A stretch of 44,931 bases of DNA. Source: Planctomycetaceae bacterium (GTDB lineage Bacteria > Planctomycetota > Planctomycetia > Planctomycetales > Planctomycetaceae). The notes below the pieces were generated by a model, which was not told the origin of the DNA, made no database searches, and saw only the letters and a program-made list of their open reading frames with translations. The DNA lies in contig JAGQQG010000049.1 in NCBI GenBank assembly GCA_020426325.1, forward strand, positions 1 to 44,931, written 5' to 3'. How positions within the stretch are numbered: the stretch's first letter is position 1; every line of letters starts with the position of its first letter. Below are positions 30,086 to 39,565 of the stretch, piece by piece. A program made the translations under genes and the position numbers.

Positions 30086-31576
30086 ATGCGTATCGGCATC
30101 ATCGCACTGCTGCAGGAGACGAACACGTTCATCAGCGAGTCGACGACGATCGAGCATTTTCGCGAGAACCTGTTGGTGACTGGCGAAGATGTTCGTACGC
30201 ACTTTGCCGGGACGGAGCATGAAGTCGGCGGGTTCTTTGATCGACTGGACCAAGCTGTGTGCGTAACGGTCCCGCTGTTCGCAACACGTGCTCTCCCATT
30301 TGGCACCATCACCGACGAAACATATGCGGCCCTGCTGGAAGAGTTGTTGCATTCACTTCGAGGTGCAGGTTCACTCGACGGGCTGCTCGTTGCCCCGCAT
30401 GGGGCGACCGTGAGTGAGACGGTGCGGGATGTTGACGGCGACTGGCTGACGAGGGTCCGTGAGATCGTCGGGCCGGATGTACCAATCATTAGCACGGCTG
30501 ACCCGCATGGGAATCTGTCGCCGAAGATGATCGCAGCCGTCGATGCGATCACGGCCTATCGCACGAATCCGCATGTCGACCAGCGGGTTCGGGGTATTGA
30601 GGCAGCCGATCTATTGTTGCGGACACTCGACGGCGAGATTCGCCCGGTCACTGCTGCTGCGTTTCCGCCGTTGTTGATCAACATCGACAAACAGTGCAGT
30701 GAAGAGGAACCGTGTCGCTCACTGCTCAAGCTGGCTGCCGAGATGCGATCGCGACCCGGCGTGCTGTCGACGAGTCTGTTTCTAGGGTTCCCGTATGCCG
30801 ACGTGCCTGAGATGGGGTCAGCGTTCGCAGTCGTGACTGATGGTGACAGTGAACTGGCTCAACAGTTGGCCGACGAGTTTGCAGCCGTCATGTGGGAGCG
30901 GCGTCATGAGTTTGTTGCAGATTTGATCGACGTTGAGAAGGCTGTGCAGCAGGCGATCGACGCGCCGGAGAGTCCACTTCTGCTGTTGGACATGGGTGAC
31001 AACGTCGGAGGCGGCTCAGCCGCGGACGGGACGGCACTCGCGAACGAGTTGTATCGACGGCAGGTCAAGGCGTTCATCTGTCTCAACGATCCGGAAGCGG
31101 TCATGCAGGCTGAGGAGACGGGCGTCGGCAACCGTGTCACAATGAGTGTCGGCGGGAAGACGGACGATCTGCATGGCGAACCGTTCACTGCTGAGTTCAC
31201 TGTGCGGGCGATCACCGATGGCCAGTTCGAGGAACCCGAAGCACGTCACGGGGGCATGCGACACTTCGATCAGGGACGCACGGCCATTGTCACGACCGAC
31301 GCGGGACTGACGGTCATGCTCACCTCACGCCGCATGGTGCCGTTCAGCCTGCATCAACTGACGGACTTCGGCATTGATCCCAGCGCGTTCAAGGTGATCG
31401 TCGCCAAGGGAGTCAACGCACCGATTGCGGCGTACGCACCGGTCTGTCCCAAGCTGATCCGCGTCAACACGCCCGGTGCAACGACCGCGGATGTGATGTC
31501 ACTGGAATATCATCATCGCCGTCGGCCGATGTTTCCGTTCGAGGATGATCCTTCGATGTTCAACCAAGTCAGGTGA
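30086..31576 (+). CDS. M81-family (MlrC-like) metallopeptidase
   Basis: This is a 496-residue protein of the MlrC/M81 family, named for microcystinase C, which cleaves linear microcystin fragments. It has the family N-terminal domain (MRIGIIALLQETNTF, LLVAPHGATVSE, DVDGDWL, STADPHGNLSPKM, YRTNPHVD) with conserved His and Asp metal-ligand candidates. The C-terminal domain follows (LLLDMGDNVGGGSAADGT). There is no signal peptide, so it is probably cytoplasmic. The natural substrate in planctomycetes is unknown. The ATG at 30086 is chosen; a GTG two codons upstream is possible. Confidence 0.9.
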   Translation: MRIGIIALLQETNTFISESTTIEHFRENLLVTGEDVRTHFAGTEHEVGGFFDRLDQAVCVTVPLFATRALPFGTITDETYAALLEELLHSLRGAGSLDGLLVAPHGATVSETVRDVDGDWLTRVREIVGPDVPIISTADPHGNLSPKMIAAVDAITAYRTNPHVDQRVRGIEAADLLLRTLDGEIRPVTAAAFPPLLINIDKQCSEEEPCRSLLKLAAEMRSRPGVLSTSLFLGFPYADVPEMGSAFAVVTDGDSELAQQLADEFAAVMWERRHEFVADLIDVEKAVQQAIDAPESPLLLLDMGDNVGGGSAADGTALANELYRRQVKAFICLNDPEAVMQAEETGVGNRVTMSVGGKTDDLHGEPFTAEFTVRAITDGQFEEPEARHGGMRHFDQGRTAIVTTDAGLTVMLTSRRMVPFSLHQLTDFGIDPSAFKVIVAKGVNAPIAAYAPVCPKLIRVNTPGATTADVMSLEYHHRRRPMFPFEDDPSMFNQVR

Positions 31577-31583
31577 AGAATAA

Positions 31584-31650
31584 GTAGCTGAATTCGCCAG
31601 AATTCAGATGATTCTCTGCCGACGGTCTGAACTCTGGCGAGTTCAGCTAC
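31584..31650. repeat. Intergenic palindrome, family 2 copy b
   Basis: GTAGCTGAATTCGCCAGAAT at 31584-31603 is inverted as ...CTCTGGCGAGTTCAGCTAC, ending at 31650. It lies between convergent genes. The right arm overlaps the last codons and supplies the stop (TGA, 31645-31643) of the minus-strand gene, so the repeat has been partly taken into the coding sequence. Confidence 0.88.
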
Positions 31651-32926
31651 GCGGACGGAACAGTTCGTCGTCCAGCAGGTCCATCTCCTGGGCGTAGGGG
31701 TAGTCGACCGGGTTGTACTTGATCGCCAGTTTGGGCGTGTCGATCCGACCGGTCCCTTTGAACCTGGTCGTTAAGGCCCGGTCGAGGATGCCGCCGGTGA
31801 GCAGGGTGCGTTCGACCGGATAGACCGGCTTGCCCCAGAGCATCATTTGCTCGATGCCTTTCGTGAGGAACGCGAAGTGCGGATAACGCGGCTCTGGCCT
31901 TTCCTCAGCGTGCGTGGCGACGATCGACGACTGGCCCTTCACCTTGACGGCGACCGCATTCCCCTGAGCATAGCCGGCCAGCATGAATAGAGCGCCGAGT
32001 ACTCCATCACGGTACTGGAAGAGGATCAATGCGACATCGTCTCCCTCCAATGATCGCAAGTCACGACCATCCGGTTTCGGGACGACCTTGAGAGCCGCGT
32101 CGAGGAGATCTTTGCTGACGGTGCCGTCGTCGACCGCCTTCCAGATGTCGTAACCCTGCAGACAGTCGACCCACTCGACGCCCACCTCAGCTCCATGTCG
32201 CCGCTCGGCGAAACACTGCAGAAACTCAAGAGCATGGAAGCCGTAGACGTCCAACCCGCTGTAGCCGATGCCGACGATCGCCTCGATATCGCTCCCCATC
32301 GGCAGCGAGACGGCCGGCTTGCGGTACGAGACGGGAATGGACGAACCGGCCATCAGCGGGATGCCCAGCCGCTTTGCCCGCTGATACATCAGGAGGGCTT
32401 CGATCCACACGGTACTCAGGTGTTTGTCATTGAAGACCGGCACGACGCGTCCGCATTGCTCGAAGGTGTCTGCGATTTCGCTGAAGAAACGATAGCGGGG
32501 GTAGAGGTGCTGGCCTTTTTCGTTCCAGGGATAATCGCCGTGCTCACCGATCGAGATCACGCCGTCCACCGCCATGTCGTTGGTACCGAGTGTGAGGGCA
32601 TCGGGGATCGTGTCGAAGATGGGAACGCCGTGCTTCTTTGACATCGGCCGGGCCATGTCGCCGTCGGGAAACTGGTCGAGGTACATCGAGACCAGTTCGA
32701 GCTTGGGCCCCGGTCCGCCGTCGTGTTTCCAGCCTTCGAGGATTTTGGTGAGGATCACATCCGCGTGCGAGTTGTGCGTGTAATGCGTGACGACGGCTGC
32801 AACTCGTTTGGGCTGGATCTCATTCTGACCGTCCGCAGATACGACACGACCGAGTGAGGGCAACAGTAACCCTGCTGGCAGGGACTTGAGGAGGGTCCGT
32901 CGTGAAAGGTTGTACGATGTGCTCAT
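31643..32926 (-). CDS. Tat-exported protein of unknown function
   Basis: This 427-residue protein has the leader LSRRTLLKSLPAGLLLPSLG near the N-terminus (twin Arg then a hydrophobic core). It continues with KRVAAVVTHYTHNSHADVIL, a Rossmann-like first strand and loop, and later VDGVISIGEHGDYPWNEKGQ and MAGSSIPVSYRKPAV. I do not recognise a named family. The pattern and neighbourhood suggest a distant relative of the exported oxidoreductases, though no EKP motif is seen. The ATG at 32926 has a perfect AGGAGG upstream. Its C-terminus ends inside a family 2 palindrome. Confidence 0.8.
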   Translation of the reverse strand: MSTSYNLSRRTLLKSLPAGLLLPSLGRVVSADGQNEIQPKRVAAVVTHYTHNSHADVILTKILEGWKHDGGPGPKLELVSMYLDQFPDGDMARPMSKKHGVPIFDTIPDALTLGTNDMAVDGVISIGEHGDYPWNEKGQHLYPRYRFFSEIADTFEQCGRVVPVFNDKHLSTVWIEALLMYQRAKRLGIPLMAGSSIPVSYRKPAVSLPMGSDIEAIVGIGYSGLDVYGFHALEFLQCFAERRHGAEVGVEWVDCLQGYDIWKAVDDGTVSKDLLDAALKVVPKPDGRDLRSLEGDDVALILFQYRDGVLGALFMLAGYAQGNAVAVKVKGQSSIVATHAEERPEPRYPHFAFLTKGIEQMMLWGKPVYPVERTLLTGGILDRALTTRFKGTGRIDTPKLAIKYNPVDYPYAQEMDLLDDELFRPRS

Positions 32927-32957
32927 GGGGTGTGCCTCCTGGATTGGCTTTCGTTCG

Positions 32958-33206
32958 TCACGTGTCCGGCTGCTCTTCAATGCGCATTGCCTGAGGCTGT
33001 TCAGTAGAAGAGGACGTTGGAGTAATCTCCGACTTTTTGGCTCGCCACGCACCGAGCAACAGAGTCGTCAACCCGAGCAGCAACTCATCGGCGAACGGCA
33101 CGATGTCCGGTAATAACAAGTCAACGCCGAACAGCACTGCCGTTAGCCCGAACAGCCAGGGAAATCTGAGTCGACTGAAATACTGAAGGAGGAACTTGGG
33201 AATCAT
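32958..33206 (-). CDS. Small membrane protein, DUF6116-like
   Basis: This 82-residue protein has two hydrophobic helices (about 13-33 and 38-54) joined by a short Asp/Pro turn, and a polar C-terminal tail (KKSEITPTSSSTEQPQ). The start MIPKFLLQYFSRLRFPWLF is like the short planctomycete proteins grouped as DUF6116; that assignment is from memory of the pattern and is moderate. It lies 31 bases upstream of the Tat-exported protein on the same strand. Confidence 0.65.
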   Translation of the reverse strand: MIPKFLLQYFSRLRFPWLFGLTAVLFGVDLLLPDIVPFADELLLGLTTLLLGAWRAKKSEITPTSSSTEQPQAMRIEEQPDT

Positions 33207-33347
33207 GGGACATCAGTCATTCCGAAAGGACGGTCTCCTCCAATTGTAGAGCATTCGACCGCCGAAGAGCATCCTCGTAACGATGCTGTCGTGTTATCAT
33301 CTGCGGAGATGTCGGGCATTGTTTGACATTTGTCTCCTTGAGAACCC

Positions 33348-35618
33348 ATGGCCAGTTCATCGTCCGTGCCAAGACCGGAAGCACACGCAGCTCCTGAGGA
33401 GCACGCGACGTCCTTCTCGCTCCTGGCCGATGCCGTCGGGCAATTCGTCGATGCGTGGGAAGCGGATGGGGAGACACCTGCCATCGCTGAATATCTGCCT
33501 GTCGACGCGACCCTGCGAAAGCTTGTGTTGGTCGAACTGATCAAGGTCGATCTCGAATACCGATGGCTCCACGGAGGAGAGCCAAAACGACTCTTCGAGT
33601 ATCTGACGGAGTTTCCGGAACTGTCGGACAAACTGCCCATTGAGTTGTTGTACGAGGAATATCATTTTCGCAAGCAGTGTGGACTCAACGTCCAGCCGGA
33701 AGAGTACGTTGACGAGTTTCCAAATCACGCCGAGACGATTCAGCAATGGCTGGGCAAGGGCCAGGAATATCAGTCGACGGTGATTACCAAGCCGGGCGAC
33801 AAGAAGGTGCTCGACAGTGTCGAAGCGGGAATGAAGATCGACGACTTTGACCTCGTCCTCGAATTGGGACGCGGAGCCTTCGCCCGGGTGTTCCTGGCCC
33901 GTCAGCAGTCGATGCAACGTCTCGTGGCCCTCAAGGTCTCTGCCAACCGGGGAACCGAACCGCAAACTCTCGCACAGCTGGATCACGACGCCATCGTGCG
34001 TGTGTTCGATCAGCACGAGGTCCCGGAGTCGGGGCTGCGGCTGTTGTACATGCAGTATCTCTCGGGGGGCACTCTGCAGGCAGCGACGAGCCGCATTCGC
34101 CAGGACGGTCAGCCGCCGGTGAATGGCCAACTGCTGCTTGATGTGGTTGATGCGGAGTTAGAGAGTCGCGGCAACGTGCGGCCGACCGAATCGCCCCTCC
34201 GTGCCAAGCTGGCCTCGCTCTCCTGGCCGGAGGCGGTCGCCTGGCTTGGTGGTCGTCTCGCGGAAGGCCTCGACTACGCACACAACAAGGGCGTTCTCCA
34301 CCGGGATATCAAACCGGCGAATGTGTTATTGACCGGTGAAGGAGCTCCGAAATTGGCGGACTTCAACATCAGCTTCAGCGAATCGGTCGAAGGTGCCACA
34401 CCCGCAGCCTATTTTGGCGGATCGCTCGCCTACATGTCGCCCGAACAGCTGGAGGCTGCACATCCCGGTCGAGCGAGACAGGCCCACGAACTGGACGGAC
34501 GCAGCGATGTGTATTCACTCGGGGTCATGCTCTGGGAGTTGCTGACTGGTCGACGTCCGTTCGATGACAGCCCCATGGACGGAGGGTGGGCAGCTGCAGT
34601 CGAGGGGATGCTTGATACAAGGATGAGAGGCGTCGACGCGACTCGCCTCAAAGACGCCAATATCGATTGCCCACCAACACTCGAACGCGTCCTGCGAAAG
34701 TGTCTCGCATCGGATCGGGAGCGGCGTTGGCAGAGCGGGAAGGAACTTGCAGGCCAGCTCGACCTGTGCCTCGACCAGCGGGCCCGGGAACTGCTCGACC
34801 CACCGGCAGGCAGTTGGCAGGTGACGTGTCGGCCTTGGGGGATGTGGATCTTGCTGTCTGCAAATCTGATCCCGAACATGCTTGCGGCCTGGTACAACCA
34901 TCTCTACGTCTCACGATCAATCGTGGCTCAGATTGACAACCCGGTCTTTCGTTCGGCGTTTGACTGGCTCGTACTGCTTGTGAACGGCAGTGCGTTCCCG
35001 ATCGGGATTGGACTCATCCTGTGGTTGTCCTCACGAGTCGTGCATGGACTCCAGCGCCTGGAGCAGGGGACGCTGCCCGCTCATCGGTCATCGAGACTGC
35101 GGCGGGAATGCCTGCGTCTCGCCGAGCGATGTGCGATCATTTGCCTGGCCCTCTGGACAATCGCGGGCATCTCTTACCCCGTTGCAATGTGGATGAACTC
35201 CTTGACGGTGAGTCCACAGGATGCAATCCATTGGGGCTCGTCACTGGTGCTCAGCGGACTGATTGCTGTGGCTTATCCGTTCTTCGGCGTTACCTATTTT
35301 GCAGTGCGTTCACTTTACCCGGCCTTCCTGCAAAATCAGGCTCCAGACGACACAGATGAAGTAGAACTCACGCGGGTGAAGAACCGTCTGGGAGTGGCCC
35401 TGGTGATTGCCGGCTCCGTCCCGTTGCTGGCCATCGGCGGACTGACGATGGTGGCTGCGGGGACCAACGACGGGACCGGCCCCATCATCGGATCGCTGTG
35501 CGTGGGTGGAATTGTCGGTCTCATCGTGGTCTACTTCGGGTTCTTTCGCAGTCTGCAGACCGACCTCGATGCACTGCTGCGAGTGGTGCGCGGCGGAGGG
35601 ATGGAGTCTGCGAAATGA
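33348..35618 (+). CDS. Membrane Ser/Thr protein kinase with DFN motif
   Basis: This is a 756-residue protein. An N-terminal domain of about 160 residues (acidic, helical, as in other planctomycete kinases) precedes a Hanks-type kinase domain at about 165-465. Its landmarks are the Gly loop GRGAFARV 174-181, Lys196 in ALKV, HRD 318-320, Lys322, Asn325 and SPE 364-366. The Mg-binding motif is DFN (338-340) instead of DFG. About six membrane helices follow (about 500-745), an unusual polytopic tail in place of a single anchor. It is expected to phosphorylate cytoplasmic proteins in response to membrane signals. The next gene, a symporter, starts 87 bases on and may be co-transcribed. Confidence 0.93.
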   Translation: MASSSSVPRPEAHAAPEEHATSFSLLADAVGQFVDAWEADGETPAIAEYLPVDATLRKLVLVELIKVDLEYRWLHGGEPKRLFEYLTEFPELSDKLPIELLYEEYHFRKQCGLNVQPEEYVDEFPNHAETIQQWLGKGQEYQSTVITKPGDKKVLDSVEAGMKIDDFDLVLELGRGAFARVFLARQQSMQRLVALKVSANRGTEPQTLAQLDHDAIVRVFDQHEVPESGLRLLYMQYLSGGTLQAATSRIRQDGQPPVNGQLLLDVVDAELESRGNVRPTESPLRAKLASLSWPEAVAWLGGRLAEGLDYAHNKGVLHRDIKPANVLLTGEGAPKLADFNISFSESVEGATPAAYFGGSLAYMSPEQLEAAHPGRARQAHELDGRSDVYSLGVMLWELLTGRRPFDDSPMDGGWAAAVEGMLDTRMRGVDATRLKDANIDCPPTLERVLRKCLASDRERRWQSGKELAGQLDLCLDQRARELLDPPAGSWQVTCRPWGMWILLSANLIPNMLAAWYNHLYVSRSIVAQIDNPVFRSAFDWLVLLVNGSAFPIGIGLILWLSSRVVHGLQRLEQGTLPAHRSSRLRRECLRLAERCAIICLALWTIAGISYPVAMWMNSLTVSPQDAIHWGSSLVLSGLIAVAYPFFGVTYFAVRSLYPAFLQNQAPDDTDEVELTRVKNRLGVALVIAGSVPLLAIGGLTMVAAGTNDGTGPIIGSLCVGGIVGLIVVYFGFFRSLQTDLDALLRVVRGGGMESAK

Positions 35619-35704
35619 GAGACTGGATTGACACGGGACCGCTCCCGCCCCAATCCTGACTGTCCTGACATGCCTTCCTTCCTTTGATCTCCACCGTGAC
35701 CAAC

Positions 35705-37612
35705 ATGCTGATCCCTCTGCTGGCCGCCGGGAATAACGCTGCCCTGGTGACATTCCTCATCTACATGGTCGGCGTGTTTGTGCTGGCCTGGGCGGCCAAT
35801 CGATTGCTGCACGAGAAAGAGTTTCTCAGCGAATACTTCCTCGGCAGTCGCGGGCTGGGGGTGTGGGCTTTCGCGCTCACGTTCGCGGCTACGAGCGCGT
35901 CCGGGGGGAGCTTTACTGGCTTCCCGGCACGGATCTATACCCATGGCTGGATTCTCGCCTTGTGGATCGCCAGCTACATGGTCGTCCCCATTTGTGGAAT
36001 GGGTCTGCTCGGCAAACGCATCAATCAGGTGGCTCGCAAAGCGGGTGCCATCACGGTCCCGGACATCCTGCGAGAGCGTTATGACAGCCCAGCTTTCGGT
36101 TTGATCAGCACAACCCTGATCGTGTTCTTCATGGCCGTCAACCTCGTGGCCCAGTTCAAAGCGGGGAGTGTGATCCTGCAAACACTGGTGGGGGAGGTTG
36201 AGATCTATCAGTCCAGCGCCGACTGGATGACCAGCCATATGCCTGCCTGGGGTTTTCTGCAAACGGGGGACGGTGGTCTCGTCGACGGCGGCTATCTGCT
36301 CTGCCTGCTGGTGTTTGGAATCGCAGTCGTGATCTACACCACCTACGGCGGCTTTCACGCGGTCGTCTGGACGGACGTGATGCAGGGGCTGGTGATGGTC
36401 GGTGGCGTGCTGATCATGCTCCCTTTGGCCTTGTATGAAGTCGGCGGCCTGGAGAACGCCACGCGTCGCATGGCCAATCAGACGCTCGTCACGCTGGAAT
36501 GGCAAGGGGAAACACCGCTCGAACAGCCGGCCACCATCAAGGCGGGCGACCTCATCGACCCGCATGCTGTCGATGATCCCAAACTCTATCGCATCCTGCA
36601 CGAAGTCACGCTGCAGGGTGATGAACCAACCACCAAAGTCTCAACGGAAGTCCTTCGCGGAGAGGCGATGGCCCAACTCGCCGACGAAGATGTCACTCGC
36701 TGGGACACGATCAAGGTGGACAGCGAAGACAAGACGCCCAGCGGCGACGGTCGCGGGGCGTACGTCACCGGACCTGGACCTGACCCGTCGAACACGGACG
36801 GCTTTCTCCCCTTCGGCGTCGCGATCTCGTTCTTCTTCATGTGGGCCATCAGTGGCAGCGGACAGCCGCAATACATGGTGCGGCTCATGGCCTTTAAGGA
36901 CACCAAGACCCTGCGGCGGTCCATCGTCGCTGTGACGATCTACTACTCGCTGATCTACTTCCCGCTGGTGATCATCTTCTGCTGTGCCCGCATCCTCATG
37001 CCGGGGATGGAGGCGGAGGCGGACTCGATCATGCCGAAAATGGCTGTGTATCTCACGGAGAACATCGGCATGGGCTGGCTGGCCGGCCTGCTGGTGGCTG
37101 CTCCGTTTGCAGCCGTTATGTCGACGGTCGACAGCTTCCTGCTGGTCGTCTCCTCGGCCCTCGTTCGCGACGTGTACCAGCGAAACGTCAATCCCGATGC
37201 GAGCGAAAAGACCATGAAGTGGCTCAGCTATCTGGCCACGCTGGCTGTGGGACTGATCGCCCTCATCGGCGCGATCAACCCGCCCCAGTTCCTGCAGGAC
37301 ATCATCGTCTACGTGGGGAGCGGACTGGCGGCAGCGTTCCTGTTCCCGGTGGCGGCTATGCTGTACTGGCAGCGGTCAAACGTCTACGGCTGCCTCGCCG
37401 GCATGCTGGGCGGCTTCGGCGCCCACCTCGCCATGCACATCCTTGGCTGGCTGGAGAACGGCGAATTCATCTCCCCCTACCTGCTGTTCGGCTTCTCCCC
37501 CGTCGTGATCGGCCTCGCCGCCAGCCTCCTCGGCGTGCTCCTCATCACCCCCATCACCCCCGCCCCACCGGAACACCTGGTACGGAAGTACTTCTACAAG
37601 TCAGCGAGCTGA
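35705..37612 (+). CDS. Sodium:solute symporter (SSF family)
   Basis: This 635-residue protein has 12-13 predicted membrane helices. SSF landmarks include GSRGLGVWAFALTFAATSAS near 45-65, YTTYGGFHAVVWTDVMQG near 215 and AAPFAAVMSTVDSFLL near 465. A hydrophilic insert of about 110 residues (about 250-365, rich in Asp/Glu/Thr) interrupts the helices and is absent from typical members. The ATG at 35705 is used; the upstream TTG at 35684 is possible. The transported solute (sugar, amino acid, pantothenate or similar) cannot be deduced. Confidence 0.9.
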   Translation: MLIPLLAAGNNAALVTFLIYMVGVFVLAWAANRLLHEKEFLSEYFLGSRGLGVWAFALTFAATSASGGSFTGFPARIYTHGWILALWIASYMVVPICGMGLLGKRINQVARKAGAITVPDILRERYDSPAFGLISTTLIVFFMAVNLVAQFKAGSVILQTLVGEVEIYQSSADWMTSHMPAWGFLQTGDGGLVDGGYLLCLLVFGIAVVIYTTYGGFHAVVWTDVMQGLVMVGGVLIMLPLALYEVGGLENATRRMANQTLVTLEWQGETPLEQPATIKAGDLIDPHAVDDPKLYRILHEVTLQGDEPTTKVSTEVLRGEAMAQLADEDVTRWDTIKVDSEDKTPSGDGRGAYVTGPGPDPSNTDGFLPFGVAISFFFMWAISGSGQPQYMVRLMAFKDTKTLRRSIVAVTIYYSLIYFPLVIIFCCARILMPGMEAEADSIMPKMAVYLTENIGMGWLAGLLVAAPFAAVMSTVDSFLLVVSSALVRDVYQRNVNPDASEKTMKWLSYLATLAVGLIALIGAINPPQFLQDIIVYVGSGLAAAFLFPVAAMLYWQRSNVYGCLAGMLGGFGAHLAMHILGWLENGEFISPYLLFGFSPVVIGLAASLLGVLLITPITPAPPEHLVRKYFYKSAS

Positions 37613-37619
37613 GTCGCCA

Positions 37620-39536
37620 TCAGAAGAATCCTCGGCCACCCCCTGCTCCACCGTGTGGAGTGATCTTGCCATTCGAGACTTCTCTGAGAAGCTGCTCGAT
37701 TTCTCGATGGGTTGCCTTCGTGTGATTGATGATGAGCACCGCTTGTGGAATCACGAGCACGTCGGGTTGCTGCTCATCGGCTGGTTCTTCTCCGTCCTGC
37801 TCTTTGCGGTCCTTCGTCTTTCGGCTGATGTCACGGCCGGGGAGCGTTTCGGTCTTGGGGTCCGTCGAGACCATGCTGACTTGTCCGACGGTCGCTATCT
37901 CATTGCTGACCCCGAAGCCTAGCCAGGTGCCCGGCTGAACGAGGACTGGCAACTGTTTCTGCAGGTCGCGGGCAGTGTCCGCGTTCATGTGGTAATAGCG
38001 GGTTTCCAGCTTCGCCATCTCGGCCGGATTGTCAGAACGATCGTCACGTGGCGGCGAAATCACCCGTGCCTGACGATAGGCCGCCAGCAACTCGCGAACT
38101 TCCTGCAGGACCTTCTCTGTCTGCCGGATGACCAACACTCCGTCAATGGGTGCATTCGTTAGCCCTCCAATCCCGTCAATGTCTTCCCAAGGGCCCTCAG
38201 TCTCCTCCTGAATCGCGTCAATCAAACGTTGGGCGTCATCAATCGAATGAACGACATCGCTCACGTTGTAAACCACCGTTCGGAGCGTCTCTTCTGCATC
38301 CTCTTGTGAGGTGACAAGTAACTGCCCATCCTGCGGTATGACCGTTAGACCCAGCCGCTCCAGCAGATACTTGAAGATCGTGCGCAAGGAGCGTCCCTTG
38401 AGGACGAGACTCACAGGTTCGTCAGCGGGAACTCCGACGTCGTTCAAAATGTCCTCCGCTAACCCGATCTGCAGGCCAGTTTCGGATTCCAGCCACAGGA
38501 TTGCCGACGAGAGTGGAACTTCCTTGAAATCGACGGAATAGATCTCATCCAGCTGGCTACGAAGTGCCTGATGGATCGGTGGATCGAATGAATAGCACTC
38601 AGCGGAGTTCTGCCGTAGTGCCTGAAAAAGCCCTGCCACCTCTCTGTGGACGCGGTCAGTCTGACGCATGAGCACGACATCTCCCACGGCCGTCCAGGTC
38701 CCGCCGTGGCCATCAATATTCTGCCAGGGCCCTTCGGTCATTTCCTCAGTCAGGTCACGGAGCCGTTCGACCGTGTATCCCCTGTCCAACAGGTCTGTAA
38801 TCACGTACGAGTCGAGCGTGTAACGTTTGTCAGCATCCTTCCCGGACGTGATATTCAAAATACCGTCGTCGACGTACCAGCTGAGACCCAGACCAGCGAA
38901 CACGCGGTCGAGTAGCAGGTAGGCCGGGAGATCGTTGATGCGCCCCTCCACCGGTTCGTCCATCGGAATCCCGATATCAGACAACACGTCTTCCCGAAGG
39001 TACACGGGCATCTCGATGCGCTCCGCGAACTCGTTGACCATCTCTTTCAGAGGGAGTTCGCTGAACTCCCATGTGATCCGCTTCGCCAGCGGAGCGGAAA
39101 CGAGTGTGGCCGGGTCAATCGATGTCGGCGGTTCGGGGACCGGCACGTCGAGGGTCTCCGTCACAGGCTTGGCATCCTCCTGGGCGATGACTGGAGCCGG
39201 ACCGTTGATGATCGGATTCGGCGGCAGGACGGCACGGGTGATCATCAAAGCGGCTGCGGCCAGAAATACGGTGGCTAGGGAGAAACGCATGATCAGCCTC
39301 CTTCGGCGGGTGCGGGCTAACTGGGTGAAATCGGCAGCGAGACCGGCTGCATCGCCAAACTCGTCAAGAGCCTGACGAATCGCCTGCTCACGAGGGACAC
39401 CCTGGCGGCAGAGGTCTTCAAAACGCTCGTCAAAATGGTCACGAAGTTCATCCGAGATGGATGCTGTCTGCTCCGGGCCCAGCCGTAGCAGCTTGCTCAT
39501 CAGGGACAGGTAGAGTTCGAATTCACGTTCGGACAT
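37620..39536 (-). CDS. Membrane-anchored tandem-repeat protein with permease-prefix domain
   Basis: This is a 638-residue protein. Residues 8-75 resemble the short helical prefix (KLLRLGPEQTASISDELRDH) often encoded next to PadR regulators. One membrane helix at about 82-102 follows. Outside are two copies of a unit of about 155 residues (153-309 and 334-489). Each has an STN/secretin-N-like half (REDVLSDIGIPMDEPV; AEDILNDVGVPADEPV) and then E.TEGPW..IDG.GG and RQT..V..EV..L..A.RQ. A third, partial unit and a Gly-rich end close the protein. It is probably a periplasm-facing scaffold or sensor. The gene lies 29 bases after padR-like 39566-39928 and is surely in its operon. Confidence 0.82.
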   Translation of the reverse strand: MSEREFELYLSLMSKLLRLGPEQTASISDELRDHFDERFEDLCRQGVPREQAIRQALDEFGDAAGLAADFTQLARTRRRRLIMRFSLATVFLAAAALMITRAVLPPNPIINGPAPVIAQEDAKPVTETLDVPVPEPPTSIDPATLVSAPLAKRITWEFSELPLKEMVNEFAERIEMPVYLREDVLSDIGIPMDEPVEGRINDLPAYLLLDRVFAGLGLSWYVDDGILNITSGKDADKRYTLDSYVITDLLDRGYTVERLRDLTEEMTEGPWQNIDGHGGTWTAVGDVVLMRQTDRVHREVAGLFQALRQNSAECYSFDPPIHQALRSQLDEIYSVDFKEVPLSSAILWLESETGLQIGLAEDILNDVGVPADEPVSLVLKGRSLRTIFKYLLERLGLTVIPQDGQLLVTSQEDAEETLRTVVYNVSDVVHSIDDAQRLIDAIQEETEGPWEDIDGIGGLTNAPIDGVLVIRQTEKVLQEVRELLAAYRQARVISPPRDDRSDNPAEMAKLETRYYHMNADTARDLQKQLPVLVQPGTWLGFGVSNEIATVGQVSMVSTDPKTETLPGRDISRKTKDRKEQDGEEPADEQQPDVLVIPQAVLIINHTKATHREIEQLLREVSNGKITPHGGAGGGRGFF

Positions 39537-39565
39537 GGCGTTCCCCGTTCGTGATGGAATGATTC

